From Heliomicrobium undosum (GTDB lineage Bacteria; Bacillota; Desulfitobacteriia; Heliobacteriales; Heliobacteriaceae): 64,000 nt of DNA. The number at the start of each line of letters is the position of its first letter. Position 1 is the stretch's first letter. The translations under genes were made by a program, and so were the position numbers. The notes below the pieces were generated by a model, which was given only the letters and a program-made list of their open reading frames with translations, searched no databases and was not told where the DNA came from. Below, piece after piece: positions 40,845-50,822 of the stretch. The stretch lies in assembly GCF_009877425.1 (NCBI RefSeq), contig NZ_WXEY01000001.1, positions 310,001 through 374,000 on the forward strand, given 5' to 3'.

Positions 40845-42035
40845 TCAGTCGTTCCGAACCGCCACCCGGCCAAAGCGTCCGCCGCCGCCGTGGACCCAGT
40901 CGATGTCTCCACGGCGGTGAGCGAGGAGGATCTTGGCCAGCTTCGGCCCAGCGGCAGCGGCGATCTCCTCATCGGTTGCCCGGTGGAGCAGATTCATCTC
41001 GGTGCCGAAGCGGTCGAGCAACCGCTGCATCGCCTTTGGGCCGATGCCGGGGAGGAATTCGAGGGGAACCTGGTGGATATAGGGCGGCCGGTTTGGACAA
41101 AGCGGCCGGTCGCCATGCTGGGCCAGCAACTCGATGCGGTCGAGCACGCCCGGCGTCAACTGAGCGGCGCCGCAACGGGCACAAGGGCCGAAAAAGGGGG
41201 CCGGGACCTCTGCGATGGTCTCGCAAAGGGCGCAGGCGCTGCGGTGATACTTGCCCAGGCGGGGATCGAGGCCGTAATTGGCGGCCACCCGCCGTCCCTC
41301 CCGGCGGCGGAGGGCCATCTCCCATTCGCGAAAATTCGCCTCCGCCAGTTCCAATGCATTGTACTCGCGGGCGATTTTGGGCAGGGAGTGGGCGTCTGAA
41401 TTGGAGAGAAAAGTGAAGCTCCCCAACCCGGGGATCCGGTCGGCCAGCGCCGTATCCGATGACAGTCCCAGTTCCATCGCCGGTATCTGCGCGATCTGCC
41501 GGTCCGTAAAGGCCTCTGCTAGGTCATCGACACCCTGGCCGAACAAACCCTTGTGGGGTGTAAAGGCGTGGGCGGGCAGGAAGACCCCTTCAAGGGCTGT
41601 CACCGCTTCCAGGATATCAGCGGCGCGGCAGCGGCAGTGCTGAGAACTCAGGTTTGGGTTGGTCACCCAGCCGGCCAGCCGTCGCGAAAAGTGTTTCAAG
41701 GCCTCCAGCGTGGGAAAGAAGGCGAGAAAATGGGCCGGTCCACGCAGTTCCTCCGTTTCCACCTCCGCCCCGGCCAAAAAGACGAGGCCGCCACGAAAGC
41801 GGAAGCCGCCTCCGGCCAGTTCCTCCAGTTCTCCCGCTTCGATTAGGCGCTCCAGATCGGCCAGGACAGGCGGACAGGCGGCGTCGACAATGCCCATCAG
41901 ATCGAGACCCTTGCGCTGCTGCCCCTCCCGGAGGGCCGCTTCCAGGGTCAGCCCCCTGGCCGCCGTAATTTTAATGGGCCGCCCGTCAGCGGAGCGGCCC
42001 AGGTGGACGTGAAAATCGCCGTAAAGGGTGTGCAT
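40845..42035 (-). CDS. Endonuclease Q-type PHP-domain DNA repair nuclease
   Basis: 396 residues. PHP motifs DFHVHLGRS (start), GIVDAACP, LPAHAFTPHKGLFG and SNSDAHSLPKI carry the metal-binding His/Asp; then a four-cysteine zinc site (CALCE...CARCG) and a C-terminal helix-hairpin-helix LPGIGPKAMQRLL. This order is that of EndoQ (TIGR00375), which nicks DNA 5' to deaminated bases such as uracil and hypoxanthine. ATG joins the preceding stop (TAAATG), so it is coupled to the Nudix gene. EndoQ occurs in archaea and some Firmicutes. Confidence 0.85.
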   Translation of the reverse strand: MHTLYGDFHVHLGRSADGRPIKITAARGLTLEAALREGQQRKGLDLMGIVDAACPPVLADLERLIEAGELEELAGGGFRFRGGLVFLAGAEVETEELRGPAHFLAFFPTLEALKHFSRRLAGWVTNPNLSSQHCRCRAADILEAVTALEGVFLPAHAFTPHKGLFGQGVDDLAEAFTDRQIAQIPAMELGLSSDTALADRIPGLGSFTFLSNSDAHSLPKIAREYNALELAEANFREWEMALRRREGRRVAANYGLDPRLGKYHRSACALCETIAEVPAPFFGPCARCGAAQLTPGVLDRIELLAQHGDRPLCPNRPPYIHQVPLEFLPGIGPKAMQRLLDRFGTEMNLLHRATDEEIAAAAGPKLAKILLAHRRGDIDWVHGGGGRFGRVAVRND

Positions 42036-42584
42036 TTACGCCTTTTCCATCTCTAAAAATTGAGCCGCCTTCAGCAGACCGATAATCGACTTGGCGTCCA
42101 TGATCTCGCCCGTCTCGATCATCTCCAGCGCCGCTTCGAGGGGAACCACCAGGGGCTCCACGAACTCATCCTCATCGGGGCGGCCATCGGAAACGTAGAG
42201 ATCGCGGGCGATGAACAGGTGCATCTCCTCATCGCAAAAACCGGGGGAGGCGTAGAACTGGATGAGCGGATCCCATCGGCGGGCCGAGAAGCCCGTCTCT
42301 TCTGACAGTTCCCGTTTGGCGCACTCCAGAGGGTCTTCATCTTCCGAGAGCTTTCCCGCCGGAATCTCGATGGACACCTCTTTGATCGGATGTCGCCACT
42401 GGCGAATCAGGACGACCTCCTTGCGCGGCGTCAAGGGGACGATGGCCGCCGCGCCGGGGTGTTCCACCACCTCCCGCGTCGATGTGGCGCCGTTGGGAAG
42501 CACGACCCGATCCTTGCGCAGGCGGATGAAGTTGCCGTCAAAAATGCGCTCACTTTCCAGGGTCTTTTCTTTCAGGTGTTCCAT
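42036..42584 (-). CDS. Nudix hydrolase, ADP-ribose pyrophosphatase type
   Basis: 182 residues. Start STREVVEHPGAAAIVPL and complete Nudix box GKLSEDEDPLECAKRELSEETGF (G-x5-E-x7-REUxEExGU), with a Pro downstream in the position usual for ADP-ribose hydrolases. It converts ADP-ribose to AMP and ribose 5-phosphate in relatives. ATG after GAAAGGAG; coupled to endoQ downstream. Confidence 0.9.
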   Translation of the reverse strand: MEHLKEKTLESERIFDGNFIRLRKDRVVLPNGATSTREVVEHPGAAAIVPLTPRKEVVLIRQWRHPIKEVSIEIPAGKLSEDEDPLECAKRELSEETGFSARRWDPLIQFYASPGFCDEEMHLFIARDLYVSDGRPDEDEFVEPLVVPLEAALEMIETGEIMDAKSIIGLLKAAQFLEMEKA

Positions 42585-42617
42585 GCCTTCTCCTTTCGAG
42601 ACTTACCGATAAAACGC

Positions 42618-43733
42618 TTACTTTACCGCCTGGCGGATGATCTCCAGCACGAAGCGGGCGCTTCCCAACAGCGCATCGATGGGGATAAACTCCTCTTTCG
42701 TATGCACTTTCTCCATGCCGATGGCCAGGTTGGCCGTCGGCAATCCGGCGCCGTTGTAGATGTTGGCGTCAGCGCCGCCGCCTGTCGGCTGCAGCCGGGG
42801 CTGCAGCCCCATGGCCCCAGCCGCCTTCAAGGCGAGGGCAACCACCGGATCGGACTCATGGAGGCGGTACCCGGGATAGACCCGCGTCACCTTAACCTCG
42901 GCCCTTCCGCCCAACTCCTGGGCGGCTTGTTCAAAACAGTCAACCATATGGCGCGTCTGGAAGGTCAGTTTTTTTTCATCAATGCTGCGGGCCTCCCCGG
43001 CGATGACAACCCGTTCGGGAACAATGTTCGTCGCCGTGCCGCCGTTGATCGTGCCGATATTGGCTGTCGTTTCCCCTTCGATCCGCCCCAGTTTCATCTT
43101 ATGGATCGCCCGGGAGGCGATTTTGATGGCGCTGACCCCCTCCTCAGGGCAAAAACCGGCATGGGCCGTCCGTCCGTGAAGGATGGCTTCAATGTTGTTT
43201 TGAAAGGGCGCCGCGTTGATGATATGGCCGACGGGGCCGCTGGCGTCCAGAACATAGCCCATGGGCGACTCCAGGCGCTTCGTGTCAAAGACCTTGGCCC
43301 CTTTGAGACCGCCCTCTTCCTGAACAGAGAAGATCACCTCAATGGTGGGGCGCTGCTCTCCCGTCTGTACGATCACACGCAACGCCTCCAGGATGGCGGC
43401 GATCCCCGCCTTGTCGTCACCGCCCAGCACTGTTGTCCCATCGGAGTAGATCGACCCGTTGCGAATGACGGGACGGACGTTCTCACAGGGAACGACCGTG
43501 TCCATATGGGCGCTAAAAAAGAGCGCCTTGCCAGGAACGGTTCCCTCGAGCCGGGCATAGAGGTTGCCGGCGTTGCCGGGAATCTTTGCGCCGGCGTCAT
43601 CCTCAACGACCGTCATTCCCAACTCCCGCAGCGTCGCTGTCAACCGGTCGGCAATCTGCCGCTCTCCGCCGCCTGGCGACGAGATGGCGCAGAGCTCCAT
43701 GACTTCCTTGACAATGCGTTCGCGTTGGATCAA
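42618..43733 (-). CDS. M20-family metallopeptidase, PepT-like
   Basis: 371 residues. Zinc-binding motifs SAHMDTV (His, catalytic Asp), GGDDKAGIAAI (bridging Asp), VQEEGGLKG (catalytic Glu, Glu) and a lid domain with RTAHAGFCPEEGVSAI; C-terminal His within EKVHTKEEFI. Closest pattern is the YqjE/tripeptidase-T-like group. TTG start overlaps the stop of the HD-GYP gene (TTGA), with GGGGAG 9 nt upstream. Confidence 0.9.
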   Translation of the reverse strand: MIQRERIVKEVMELCAISSPGGGERQIADRLTATLRELGMTVVEDDAGAKIPGNAGNLYARLEGTVPGKALFFSAHMDTVVPCENVRPVIRNGSIYSDGTTVLGGDDKAGIAAILEALRVIVQTGEQRPTIEVIFSVQEEGGLKGAKVFDTKRLESPMGYVLDASGPVGHIINAAPFQNNIEAILHGRTAHAGFCPEEGVSAIKIASRAIHKMKLGRIEGETTANIGTINGGTATNIVPERVVIAGEARSIDEKKLTFQTRHMVDCFEQAAQELGGRAEVKVTRVYPGYRLHESDPVVALALKAAGAMGLQPRLQPTGGGADANIYNGAGLPTANLAIGMEKVHTKEEFIPIDALLGSARFVLEIIRQAVK

Positions 43734-45337
43734 GATCCCACACGCTCCCCTTCTATACTTTCTATCGCCTCAATCGGCTCATCCAGCTTTCCTTCTTCCG
43801 CTAGTTGGAGAAAAACTTCAACTACAGCAGGATCGAATTGAACGCCGCTGCACCGGTTAATCTCCGCCAGCGCCCGTTCCCTCGACATTGCGCGGCGATA
43901 CACGCGGTTGGCCGTCATCGCCTCAAAGGCGTCCGCGACGGCGATGATCCGGGCGCCGAGGGGGATCGCCTCGCCAGCCAACCCCTCCGGATATCCCTTG
44001 CCATTATACCACTCGTGATGGGCCGCCACGATGGGGGCCAAATCGCGAAAATCGGTGACCTGGGAGATGATCTGTTCGCCGATGGTGACATGCATCTTAA
44101 TCTCGGCATACTCCTCGTCGTTCAGCGCGCCCGGTTTGCGCAGAATATTGCTGTTCACACCGATCTTCCCAATATCATGCAACAGGGCGGCGGTAGCGAT
44201 TCGTTCCAACTGATCATCCGGCACGTTCATTCGATCGGCGATGCGACGGACATATCGGTGGACATACTCTGAATGACCGCGCGTATAGGAATCTTTGGCG
44301 TCGATGGCCGCCACAAAGGCTTGCACCACGGCCAGGTAGAGATCTTTTTGTTTTTTATAAAGGGTGGCGTTTTCAATGGCATTGCCCACCTGCGTCGCCA
44401 GCACGCAGATCAGTTCGATATCATCATAGGCAAAGACATTCGATTCGGCGGCGAAGACAGTCAGGGCACCCATCGTCCGGCTGCCGCTGTTGAGTGGCGC
44501 TGACAGGGCGCAGGCAAAACCTTGGTCGCGAAAAAAGGGTTCACAGGCGTCGCCGGCCTGTTGCTCCACATAATAGAGGATAGGCGCGCCCGTCCGGATC
44601 GCCTTCCCCATGAAGCACTGATCGACAGGCAGCCGCTCCTGTTCGAGCGCCGGAAAACCCTGGCTGGCGACGGCCTGCAAACTTCCTTGCTCGTCGAGGA
44701 TATGGACGGCGCAGGCGTCCACCTTCATTACCGTGGCCGACAGTTCCAGCACGGCGGGCAGGACCTGCGGCAGTTCGATCGATGAATTGACCGTGCGGGT
44801 CACTTCCGTCAACGCCGTCAGTTCGTCAGCCTTCCGCTCCAGTTCCCGGTGGGTCTGCCGCATGTGATCGGCCAAGCTGCCGGCCATGAAGGCCGTCGCC
44901 AACAACATGCTCCCTTGCAGGAACAGATCGCCCCAGTAGCTGTGCGACGGAAGGGTGACAGAAAAAAAGAGGACGATGGCAGCGGTTGCTGTCATGAGCC
45001 CCCTGCGTAATCCGAACTGGACACTGCGGGCGGCGACGAGCAGGATATAGGCGAGGTAAAATAGGTTGTCCGACTCCCCACCCGTCTGATAGATAAAAGC
45101 AGTGACACTCAGGAGATCGACCACTGTGGCGCTGGCAAACAGCCTGTTCATCTGTCGAGGCATCCGGTAGAACAGGACGTACAATCCTGCGCTGTAGAAG
45201 GCGAAGAGCAAGAGCAACTGGTACAGTGTCCGGCGAATCGCCGGATCGGGATGAAAACCGGCCCAAACCAGCGCAACTGTCACTGCGCCGGCCCGGAGGA
45301 GCGCATAAAGGGAATATCCGGGATGCCTATCGCGCAT
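43730..45337 (-). CDS. Membrane GAF/HD-GYP cyclic-di-GMP phosphodiesterase-like protein
   Basis: About 535 residues. Five to six N-terminal helices (residues about 10-170, MASE-like sensor), a coiled coil (ERKADELTALTEV), a GAF domain (about 185-330) and an HD-GYP domain with HDIGKIGVNSNIL and HHEWYNGKGYPEGL. The HD and GYP motifs are intact, so it probably hydrolyses cyclic di-GMP. ATG 45337 has GGGAGG 5 nt upstream. Coupled to the peptidase gene; the link is not obvious. Confidence 0.9.
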   Translation of the reverse strand: MRDRHPGYSLYALLRAGAVTVALVWAGFHPDPAIRRTLYQLLLLFAFYSAGLYVLFYRMPRQMNRLFASATVVDLLSVTAFIYQTGGESDNLFYLAYILLVAARSVQFGLRRGLMTATAAIVLFFSVTLPSHSYWGDLFLQGSMLLATAFMAGSLADHMRQTHRELERKADELTALTEVTRTVNSSIELPQVLPAVLELSATVMKVDACAVHILDEQGSLQAVASQGFPALEQERLPVDQCFMGKAIRTGAPILYYVEQQAGDACEPFFRDQGFACALSAPLNSGSRTMGALTVFAAESNVFAYDDIELICVLATQVGNAIENATLYKKQKDLYLAVVQAFVAAIDAKDSYTRGHSEYVHRYVRRIADRMNVPDDQLERIATAALLHDIGKIGVNSNILRKPGALNDEEYAEIKMHVTIGEQIISQVTDFRDLAPIVAAHHEWYNGKGYPEGLAGEAIPLGARIIAVADAFEAMTANRVYRRAMSRERALAEINRCSGVQFDPAVVEVFLQLAEEGKLDEPIEAIESIEGERVGS

Positions 45338-45439
45338 ATGTACCTCCCGCCCCCTCCCCATACCGGGGAAGATCAAACCCTGTGCCTTCGTACGATCTTT
45401 CGCCGTCTGGTACTCGTTTCCCTTTTCTGCGGCGCTGCT

Positions 45440-45982
45440 TCATCTAAGGCTTGACCATTCCCTTCCAAGCCGCCCCTGTTCATGCTTCAACGTCTGCAGG
45501 ATTTGACTTGCCCGGCTGTATAGGACATCATCCTTTTGCGCAAAAGCTGCAGAAAAGGCGCGAACTGCCGCTTCCGTCCTGTCCAGTTGCGCTTCGAGAG
45601 ACTGCCGGTTCCCCTCTGTTTCTGGGGAAACCAGTTCCAGCAAAAGGCGGTCTTTCCTGTCCTGCACCAGTGGAAGCAGTTCATCGGAAAACCAGAGGGC
45701 ATTTTCTCGGTGGGTGTAGAGAGATACATCCCGTTCGAGGCGGTTGTCGATCAAAACGATGACCTGATCGATAAAGGAAAAATAAGTCAGCAACCTCTCC
45801 ACTTCCTGAGAAACCTCCGGTTTGGCCGTCGCACTATCTCCACTCACTCCGTCGATGGAACGAACGGCGCTCCCTGTCTTCTCCGCCGGAGGAGAGACAG
45901 GTTTTCCCCCGTAACCGCACCCGCTGAGCAGAAAACAAAGGACGATTATGATCGCAGCCAATCGCCTTTCCAACCGATTCAC
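45440..45982 (-). CDS. Predicted lipoprotein of unknown function
   Basis: About 180 residues. Signal peptide NRLERRLAAIIIVLCFLLSGC with lipobox LLSG-Cys; then a disordered linker and a helical domain of about 120 residues. An ATG at 46024 is open too, but it lies inside a -10-like TATAAT, so I prefer GTG 45982, which gives a perfect lipoprotein signal. A short dyad GGGGAT/ATCCCC lies in the leader. No family recognised. Confidence 0.65.
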   Translation of the reverse strand: MNRLERRLAAIIIVLCFLLSGCGYGGKPVSPPAEKTGSAVRSIDGVSGDSATAKPEVSQEVERLLTYFSFIDQVIVLIDNRLERDVSLYTHRENALWFSDELLPLVQDRKDRLLLELVSPETEGNRQSLEAQLDRTEAAVRAFSAAFAQKDDVLYSRASQILQTLKHEQGRLGREWSSLR

Positions 45983-46057
45983 TCCATGCCTGGGGATGTA
46001 CAATCCCCGATATTCATCTTCCATTATACAACAAAGTTAACATAGATTAATCCCCTG

Positions 46058-46093
46058 TAAAAAGGCAACCGGGAGCTTATTCCCGGTTGCCTT
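46058..46093 (-). terminator. intrinsic terminator after the chemoreceptor gene
   Basis: 13-bp arms AAGGCAACCGGGA and TCCCGGTTGCCTT; TTTTTAC follows on the minus strand. Confidence 0.9.
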
Positions 46094-46111
46094 CATCATC
46101 TCCGTTTGTGA

Positions 46112-47794
46112 TCAGATCTTGAACCTGCTGACTGTCTTTTTCAAATCTTCGGCCATGGCATTGGCTTTTTCGGCGCTGTTCGCGATCGTCTCCATAGCCG
46201 CCGAAGTCTCTTCTGTTGACGCTGCGACCTCCTCGGCGTTGGCAGCCGTATTCTCGATTATCTGATGCAGAGAATGGATCACCTCAACCATTCGCGTCGA
46301 GTTATCCACCTCCCGGTCGGTCATGGCGGCGATAGCCTCCACATCTTGAACCGTATCGGTAACCGCCTTGAGGATGTCCTCCAAGACATCGCCCGCCTTG
46401 TTGACGACGCAGGCGCCCTGCTCCACCTCTGAGCGGCTCTGCTGCATCGCCTTCACGGCTGCGGCGGTGCTTTCAGCGATCTTTCGAACGAGAGCGGCCA
46501 CTTCTCCGGCGCCCCGGTTGGACTGCTCTGCCAACTTGCGCACCTCATCGGCGACGACGGCGAAGCCCCTGCCCATCTCTCCGGCGCGGGCGGCCTCGAT
46601 AGCCGCATTCAGCGCCAGCAGGTTCGTCTGGTTCGCAAGGCTCGTGATGGTGTCGGTGATCATGCCGATCTGCTGAGAGTACTCGCTGAGGGTGCCGATG
46701 TGATCCTCTGTCTCCATCGTTTTATGTTTAATTTTGTCCATACAGACGACGGTTTCATTGATCGTATCCTTGCCGGTTTCAGCCGCCTGTGATGTCAACC
46801 TCGATTTTTCCGCTGCTGCCAGGGCCTGCTCTTTGGCTGCGCCGATCAGTTGCGAGAGATCACGGAGCATCTGGGCCGCGTCGGCGATCGATTCATTGCC
46901 GGTGCTGGCGTCGCGGGCCACATGCTGGATGTTGTCGGCGACCTCGGAGGCCGCTCTGGACACATGGTCGCTCGATGTGGCGATTTTTTCGAAGGAGGCG
47001 GCCAGTTCCACCGCCGTTTTATGAACGGTGCCGACCATTTTGGCCTGGTTTTCAATCATCTGGTTAAACAGCGCGGTCAGTTCTCCGATCTCATCGGCGC
47101 TGCCGTTGTCTTTGACCCGCGTCGTCAGGTCACCCTCGGACAATCCCTTGACAGAGACAACAATGTCTTCAAGGGGTCTGCCGATGAACTTCTGCACCAT
47201 AATATACATGACGATCACTGTCAACAATAACGCAACTAGGGTGACGGCCGTGTTGATCAGGGCGACCTTCTCTTTGGAAAGCCCATCCATCGTCGCCGCC
47301 ACGCTGATGGCGCCCCTGAACTCGCCCACCTTGTAGCCTTCCTTCTCATGTCCGAAAGGGTCCTTCTGACCTTTCGGTTCGCCGTGGCAAGCCAGACAGG
47401 CCTCCTGGATAAAGAGCGGCTTGCTGTAGCGCAAAACGCGCGCGCCGTTCGAGTCGAGCACCTCGGAGAATTCCGCCAGTTTGGGGTTTTGGACATACTT
47501 CTGGAGCATTTGTTTTTCCCAAGCGTCGGGAGCGTCCTTGGCGTTGCGGTATTTGTCAGAGGTGTATTTGATGGTGAAATTGGGGTCTTCAGGGCGTTCT
47601 CCCGTGATATGTTTGGCCAGGAAGGTCTGCAGATTGGCCTGTCGTTCTGCGATCGCTTTGGATTCCTGAATCTTGGTGTGTTCGGCCGCTTTGACGAATA
47701 AGTCAGGCAAGATGGTAATCGCGACAGCCATCACCACCAGCAAAGGGACCATACCCAAGATGAACTTTGGGGCCAACTTCAGTCGTTTGTACAT
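46112..47794 (-). CDS. Methyl-accepting chemotaxis protein with c-type haem sensor domain
   Basis: 560 residues. TM1 (9-31), a periplasmic-type sensor of the Tll0287-like/DUF3365 family that contains a single haem-binding CLACH (residues 133-137), TM2 (178-200), HAMP (about 200-255) and a full signalling domain with the hairpin tip [35 protein letters not shown]. The covalent haem points to a redox or gas (O2/NO/CO) sensor, useful to an anaerobe. It is preceded by GGGAGG somewhat far from the ATG. Confidence 0.93.
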   Translation of the reverse strand: MYKRLKLAPKFILGMVPLLVVMAVAITILPDLFVKAAEHTKIQESKAIAERQANLQTFLAKHITGERPEDPNFTIKYTSDKYRNAKDAPDAWEKQMLQKYVQNPKLAEFSEVLDSNGARVLRYSKPLFIQEACLACHGEPKGQKDPFGHEKEGYKVGEFRGAISVAATMDGLSKEKVALINTAVTLVALLLTVIVMYIMVQKFIGRPLEDIVVSVKGLSEGDLTTRVKDNGSADEIGELTALFNQMIENQAKMVGTVHKTAVELAASFEKIATSSDHVSRAASEVADNIQHVARDASTGNESIADAAQMLRDLSQLIGAAKEQALAAAEKSRLTSQAAETGKDTINETVVCMDKIKHKTMETEDHIGTLSEYSQQIGMITDTITSLANQTNLLALNAAIEAARAGEMGRGFAVVADEVRKLAEQSNRGAGEVAALVRKIAESTAAAVKAMQQSRSEVEQGACVVNKAGDVLEDILKAVTDTVQDVEAIAAMTDREVDNSTRMVEVIHSLHQIIENTAANAEEVAASTEETSAAMETIANSAEKANAMAEDLKKTVSRFKI

Positions 47795-47930
47795 AGCGGC
47801 GGCAGACCTCCCTCAATGATGTCCGATTAGTCAGCTTTTTCGAATCTTTGATAAATCTTTTATTCGCCGTGGAATTTTTTTCTCCTTCTTCATTTTTCAC
47901 AAAGTCAGGTGCAAAGCCGGTCTATAAATG

Positions 47931-47960
47931 AAAATAGCGGGTCTAATTTTGTGACCCGCT
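47931..47960 (-). terminator. intrinsic terminator after spo0A
   Basis: Arms AGCGGGTC (47936-47943) and GACCCGCT (47953-47960), then ATTTTCATTT on the minus strand. The remaining gap to the chemoreceptor gene shows no gene. Confidence 0.7.
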
Positions 47961-48066
47961 TGATCGTAAAAAAATCTGCAATTTTTTCGATTTTATTACA
48001 TAAAGATTTTAATAATACGAAATAATGCCTAAGTAAGTAAAAAATCTACAGGCCCCTGTTGATGCC

Positions 48067-48849
48067 TTACCCGACCTTCTGCCCAAGCCGAAGCTTATCG
48101 GCCACCATGGCGATGAACTCGGAGTTTGTGGGCTTGCCCCGTTCGAGATTGATGGTGTACCCGAAGAACTTGGACATCATCTCCACATTGCCCCGATCCC
48201 AGGCCAATTCGATAGCATGACGGATTGCCCGTTCCACCCGTGAGGGGGTTGTCGTGTACTTCTGAGCGATCATCGGGTAGAGTTCCTTGGTAACGGCGCC
48301 AAGCAGGCTGACCTCGTTGATTACCATCAGTATGGCGTCGCGAAGGTACTGGTACCCTTTGATGTGGGCCGGCACACCCATCTGGTGGATGATGTTCGTC
48401 ACTTCCACGTCCATGTTGCGCGGACGGATGAGGGGCGGCGGCGCGGGTTGGGGGGTGCTGGCAGGAGCGCTTCCGTTGGTGAGTTGACGGATCCGGTTGC
48501 CGAGGATCTCCAGATCAAAGGGTTTGAGGATAAAGTAGTCGGCCCCCAACTGGACCGCCCGTTGGGTCATTGATTCCTGACCGAAGGCAGTGAGGATGAT
48601 GATCCGTGGCCGCTTGGCCAAGGCCATGCTGACCATACACTCCAGAACGCCGATGCCGTCCATATGGGGCATGATAATGTCGAGGATGATCAGGTCCGGC
48701 TCTTCCTGCTGAATCAGCTTCAGCGCTTCCTGGCCGTTGTTGGCCACGCCGACCAGTTCCATGTCTTCTTGTTGAGATATGTAGTCTCGAAGAATATCAC
48801 AGAATTCTTTGTTATCATCAGCGATAATCAATCGAATGTTCTTTAACAT
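48067..48849 (-). CDS. spo0A: Sporulation master regulator Spo0A
   Basis: 260 residues. Receiver domain with acidic pocket IIADDN (D11, D12), phospho-acceptor D57 in LIILDIIM, and K109 in ILKPFD; a proline linker; then the Spo0A effector domain with [35 protein letters not shown] and [18 protein letters not shown] (recognition helix). Phosphorylated Spo0A binds TGTCGAA boxes. Immediately behind spoIVB, the universal order. Its own promoter carries a sigma-H consensus and one such box (48890-48917). Confidence 0.98.
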   Translation of the reverse strand: MLKNIRLIIADDNKEFCDILRDYISQQEDMELVGVANNGQEALKLIQQEEPDLIILDIIMPHMDGIGVLECMVSMALAKRPRIIILTAFGQESMTQRAVQLGADYFILKPFDLEILGNRIRQLTNGSAPASTPQPAPPPLIRPRNMDVEVTNIIHQMGVPAHIKGYQYLRDAILMVINEVSLLGAVTKELYPMIAQKYTTTPSRVERAIRHAIELAWDRGNVEMMSKFFGYTINLERGKPTNSEFIAMVADKLRLGQKVG

Positions 48850-48889
48850 TTTTTGTCCCGCCTCCCAGCATTTTCACTGCACTTAGCTT

Positions 48890-48917
48890 TTCGACAAGCC
48901 GGTTGGATATCCTTCTG
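48890..48917 (-). promoter_or_regulatory. sigma-H-type promoter with Spo0A box for spo0A
   Basis: Minus strand: GAAGGATAT (48909-48917), 11-bp spacer, GTCGAAAA (48890-48897), a full match to RnAGGAwwW-N11/12-RnnGAAww. The -10 element overlaps TGTCGAA (48892-48898), a perfect 0A box, suggesting direct autoregulation. Confidence 0.8.
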
Positions 48918-49113
48918 ACCCAACGGTAAAATCGTTCGCAATAAAACGGTTAATTTTGACATTTATTACCATGCCGATTGAACGTCTGTGTGATTGTTTT
49001 TCGGAAAATGAGGGAACTCATCTGATTCTCGTTTGAATCTGAATAAAAGCCTCTGAAAAAAATCAAGAACGCAGAAGATCGATGCGGATCTTGGCGATTA
49101 TAACCTCAACAAT

Positions 49114-50463
49114 TTATGAAGAAAGAATGCCCTGCCTTTTCGGCAGAGCACCTACCTGTTGATTTCCCGGTTTCCACAAGCCTGCTTCCTCCAACATCTT
49201 TTCGATGAGCACCCCGTAGCCTGTGCTTGGGCTATTGATGAAGACGTGGGTGACAGCGCCGACGATTTTTCCGTTCTGGACGATGGGGCTGCCGCTCATG
49301 CCCTGGATGATGCCGCCGGTGATGTTCAGCAACCGTGGGTCGGTGACCCGGATGACCATGCCTTTCCCGTCAGTGCGGTGGGGCATCACCCGGTCGATGA
49401 TGATCTGAAACCGTTCCAGGCGGTCCCCTTCGACAACGGTGATGATTTCGGCGGGACCTTCCTGCACCTGCGCCGAGAGGGCGATCGGCAGGGGGTCGGG
49501 GTAGTGGGGGTTGTTCAGCTTGCCCTCCAGGCGGCCGAAGATGCCGACGGTGGTATTTTGCTGGATGGTGCCTGTAAAAGGGGGATCCTCCTCCTGAAAG
49601 ACGCCGACCTTCTCGCCCGGCGCGCCCCGTTTGCCTTGTTGAATCGATTTGACCAGCGCCGGGATGATCCGCCCCTCGGCCACATCGATACGCTGGTTCG
49701 TATCGGCGTCATTGATCACATGCCCGAGGGCGCCGTAGGTTTTGCTCTTCGGCTCGAAGAAGGTGAGCGTGCCGACGCCGGAAGCGCGGTCACGGACATA
49801 GAGGCCCACGCGAAAGCGCTTTGTTTCGGCGCAGCGGACTGGTTCGACGGTGACCTTGTTCGTCTGACCGTTGCGCGAGGTCTCGATCTCCAGCTTTTTT
49901 CCTGCCCGGCCCGCCTCATCGATGGCGCGGGCCAGTTCGGCGTCGCTCTTGATGGGCTGGCCGTTCACCTTGTGGATCACGTCGCCCACCTGGAGACCGG
50001 CATCCTTCCCAGGGTAGTGTTTGGCGCCCTGTTCATCGGTAATGGGCGCCTGTCCGACGATGATCACCCCCTGGGAGTGCAGGAGCACCCCGATGGAGTG
50101 GCCGCCAGCCAGCAGTTGCATCGGCGGAAGCACGTCGACGACGATGTGTTTCAGGGGAATCCAGCCCAACAGTCGCAGGTTGATGTCGAGCCGGCCAGGC
50201 TGTTCGGTTGCATTGGCCGGAGTGACGGGGATGGCGCCGGGAAACTCGTGAGGGGTCCATTCCGGTGACCGCTGTAATGCTAGGGAGACATGTCGCAACA
50301 TGTTTTGGGGAAACATGCTGTTGATGGGTATTTCCTCACCGACCGTCGTGCGCAAGCGCGATGGGGTCAGCCAGAGGCTCAGCGCCTCCTCGGTGAGGCT
50401 TCCGGCAATCAAGGACAGGGCCAGGAGCAGACCGATGCACCGTTTCAACCGTTCTCTTGCCAT
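49114..50463 (-). CDS. spoIVB: SpoIVB serine peptidase
   Basis: 449 residues. N-terminal membrane/signal helix, a PDZ domain (about 130-215: GKDAGLQVGDVIHKVNGQPIKSDAEL) and the S55 peptidase domain with LGHVINDADT (His region) and GGIIQGMSGSPIVQNGK (nucleophile near S390). SpoIVB is secreted from the forespore and cleaves SpoIVFA to activate pro-sigma-K processing. Start ATG 50463 with GAGGAGG 6 nt upstream. Followed by spo0A. Confidence 0.96.
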   Translation of the reverse strand: MARERLKRCIGLLLALSLIAGSLTEEALSLWLTPSRLRTTVGEEIPINSMFPQNMLRHVSLALQRSPEWTPHEFPGAIPVTPANATEQPGRLDINLRLLGWIPLKHIVVDVLPPMQLLAGGHSIGVLLHSQGVIIVGQAPITDEQGAKHYPGKDAGLQVGDVIHKVNGQPIKSDAELARAIDEAGRAGKKLEIETSRNGQTNKVTVEPVRCAETKRFRVGLYVRDRASGVGTLTFFEPKSKTYGALGHVINDADTNQRIDVAEGRIIPALVKSIQQGKRGAPGEKVGVFQEEDPPFTGTIQQNTTVGIFGRLEGKLNNPHYPDPLPIALSAQVQEGPAEIITVVEGDRLERFQIIIDRVMPHRTDGKGMVIRVTDPRLLNITGGIIQGMSGSPIVQNGKIVGAVTHVFINSPSTGYGVLIEKMLEEAGLWKPGNQQVGALPKRQGILSS

Positions 50464-50581
50464 CCGCCACCTCCTCAAGTCATTTTTTCAGGGCGTCGCC
50501 GTTTCGGCATGGACATCGCCCGTCGATCCACTCCCGGTTTCTGGAGCGCTTTTTCATTGGGGCGTCTCTACTTTCTCCCCG

Positions 50582-50638
50582 ATAAGCCGACCGTATCCCG
50601 CTAAGCCGTGGGTATGCCGAAAACCCTTGGGTATCCCG
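50582..50638. repeat. short repeats in the spoIVB upstream region
   Basis: TAAGCCG twice, and GTATCCCG / GTATGCCG / GTATCCCG three times, in a 359-bp gene-free gap (50464-50822) that otherwise holds only the recN terminator. Minus-strand reading gives GGGATAC and GGCATAC, loosely like forespore-promoter elements. Confidence 0.45.
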
Positions 50639-50674
50639 TCATCCCCTTGCCAGGACGACCAGCCGACAGGCGCG

Positions 50675-50709
50675 AAAAAAGCGGCCCCGCCTTCTTCCGG
50701 CGGGGCCGC
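50675..50709 (-). terminator. intrinsic terminator after recN
   Basis: 11-bp arms GCGGCCCCGCC and GGCGGGGCCGC, then TTTTTTCG on the minus strand. Confidence 0.92.
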
Positions 50710-50822
50710 CCCCGTTTTAAAGAAAATATTTTCGTTATTGGAAAACTTTCTTCGACTTTCCTGTGACTTTTGTCATTTCGTTCGCTCTAAGGGGCTTATC
50801 TTCGATTCGAACCTGATTCGTT

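Noticed and set aside
40503-41399. A 298-codon plus-strand frame covering the spoIIM-endoQ gap
   Set aside because: It runs through a terminator and then antisense through endoQ; no ribosome site.
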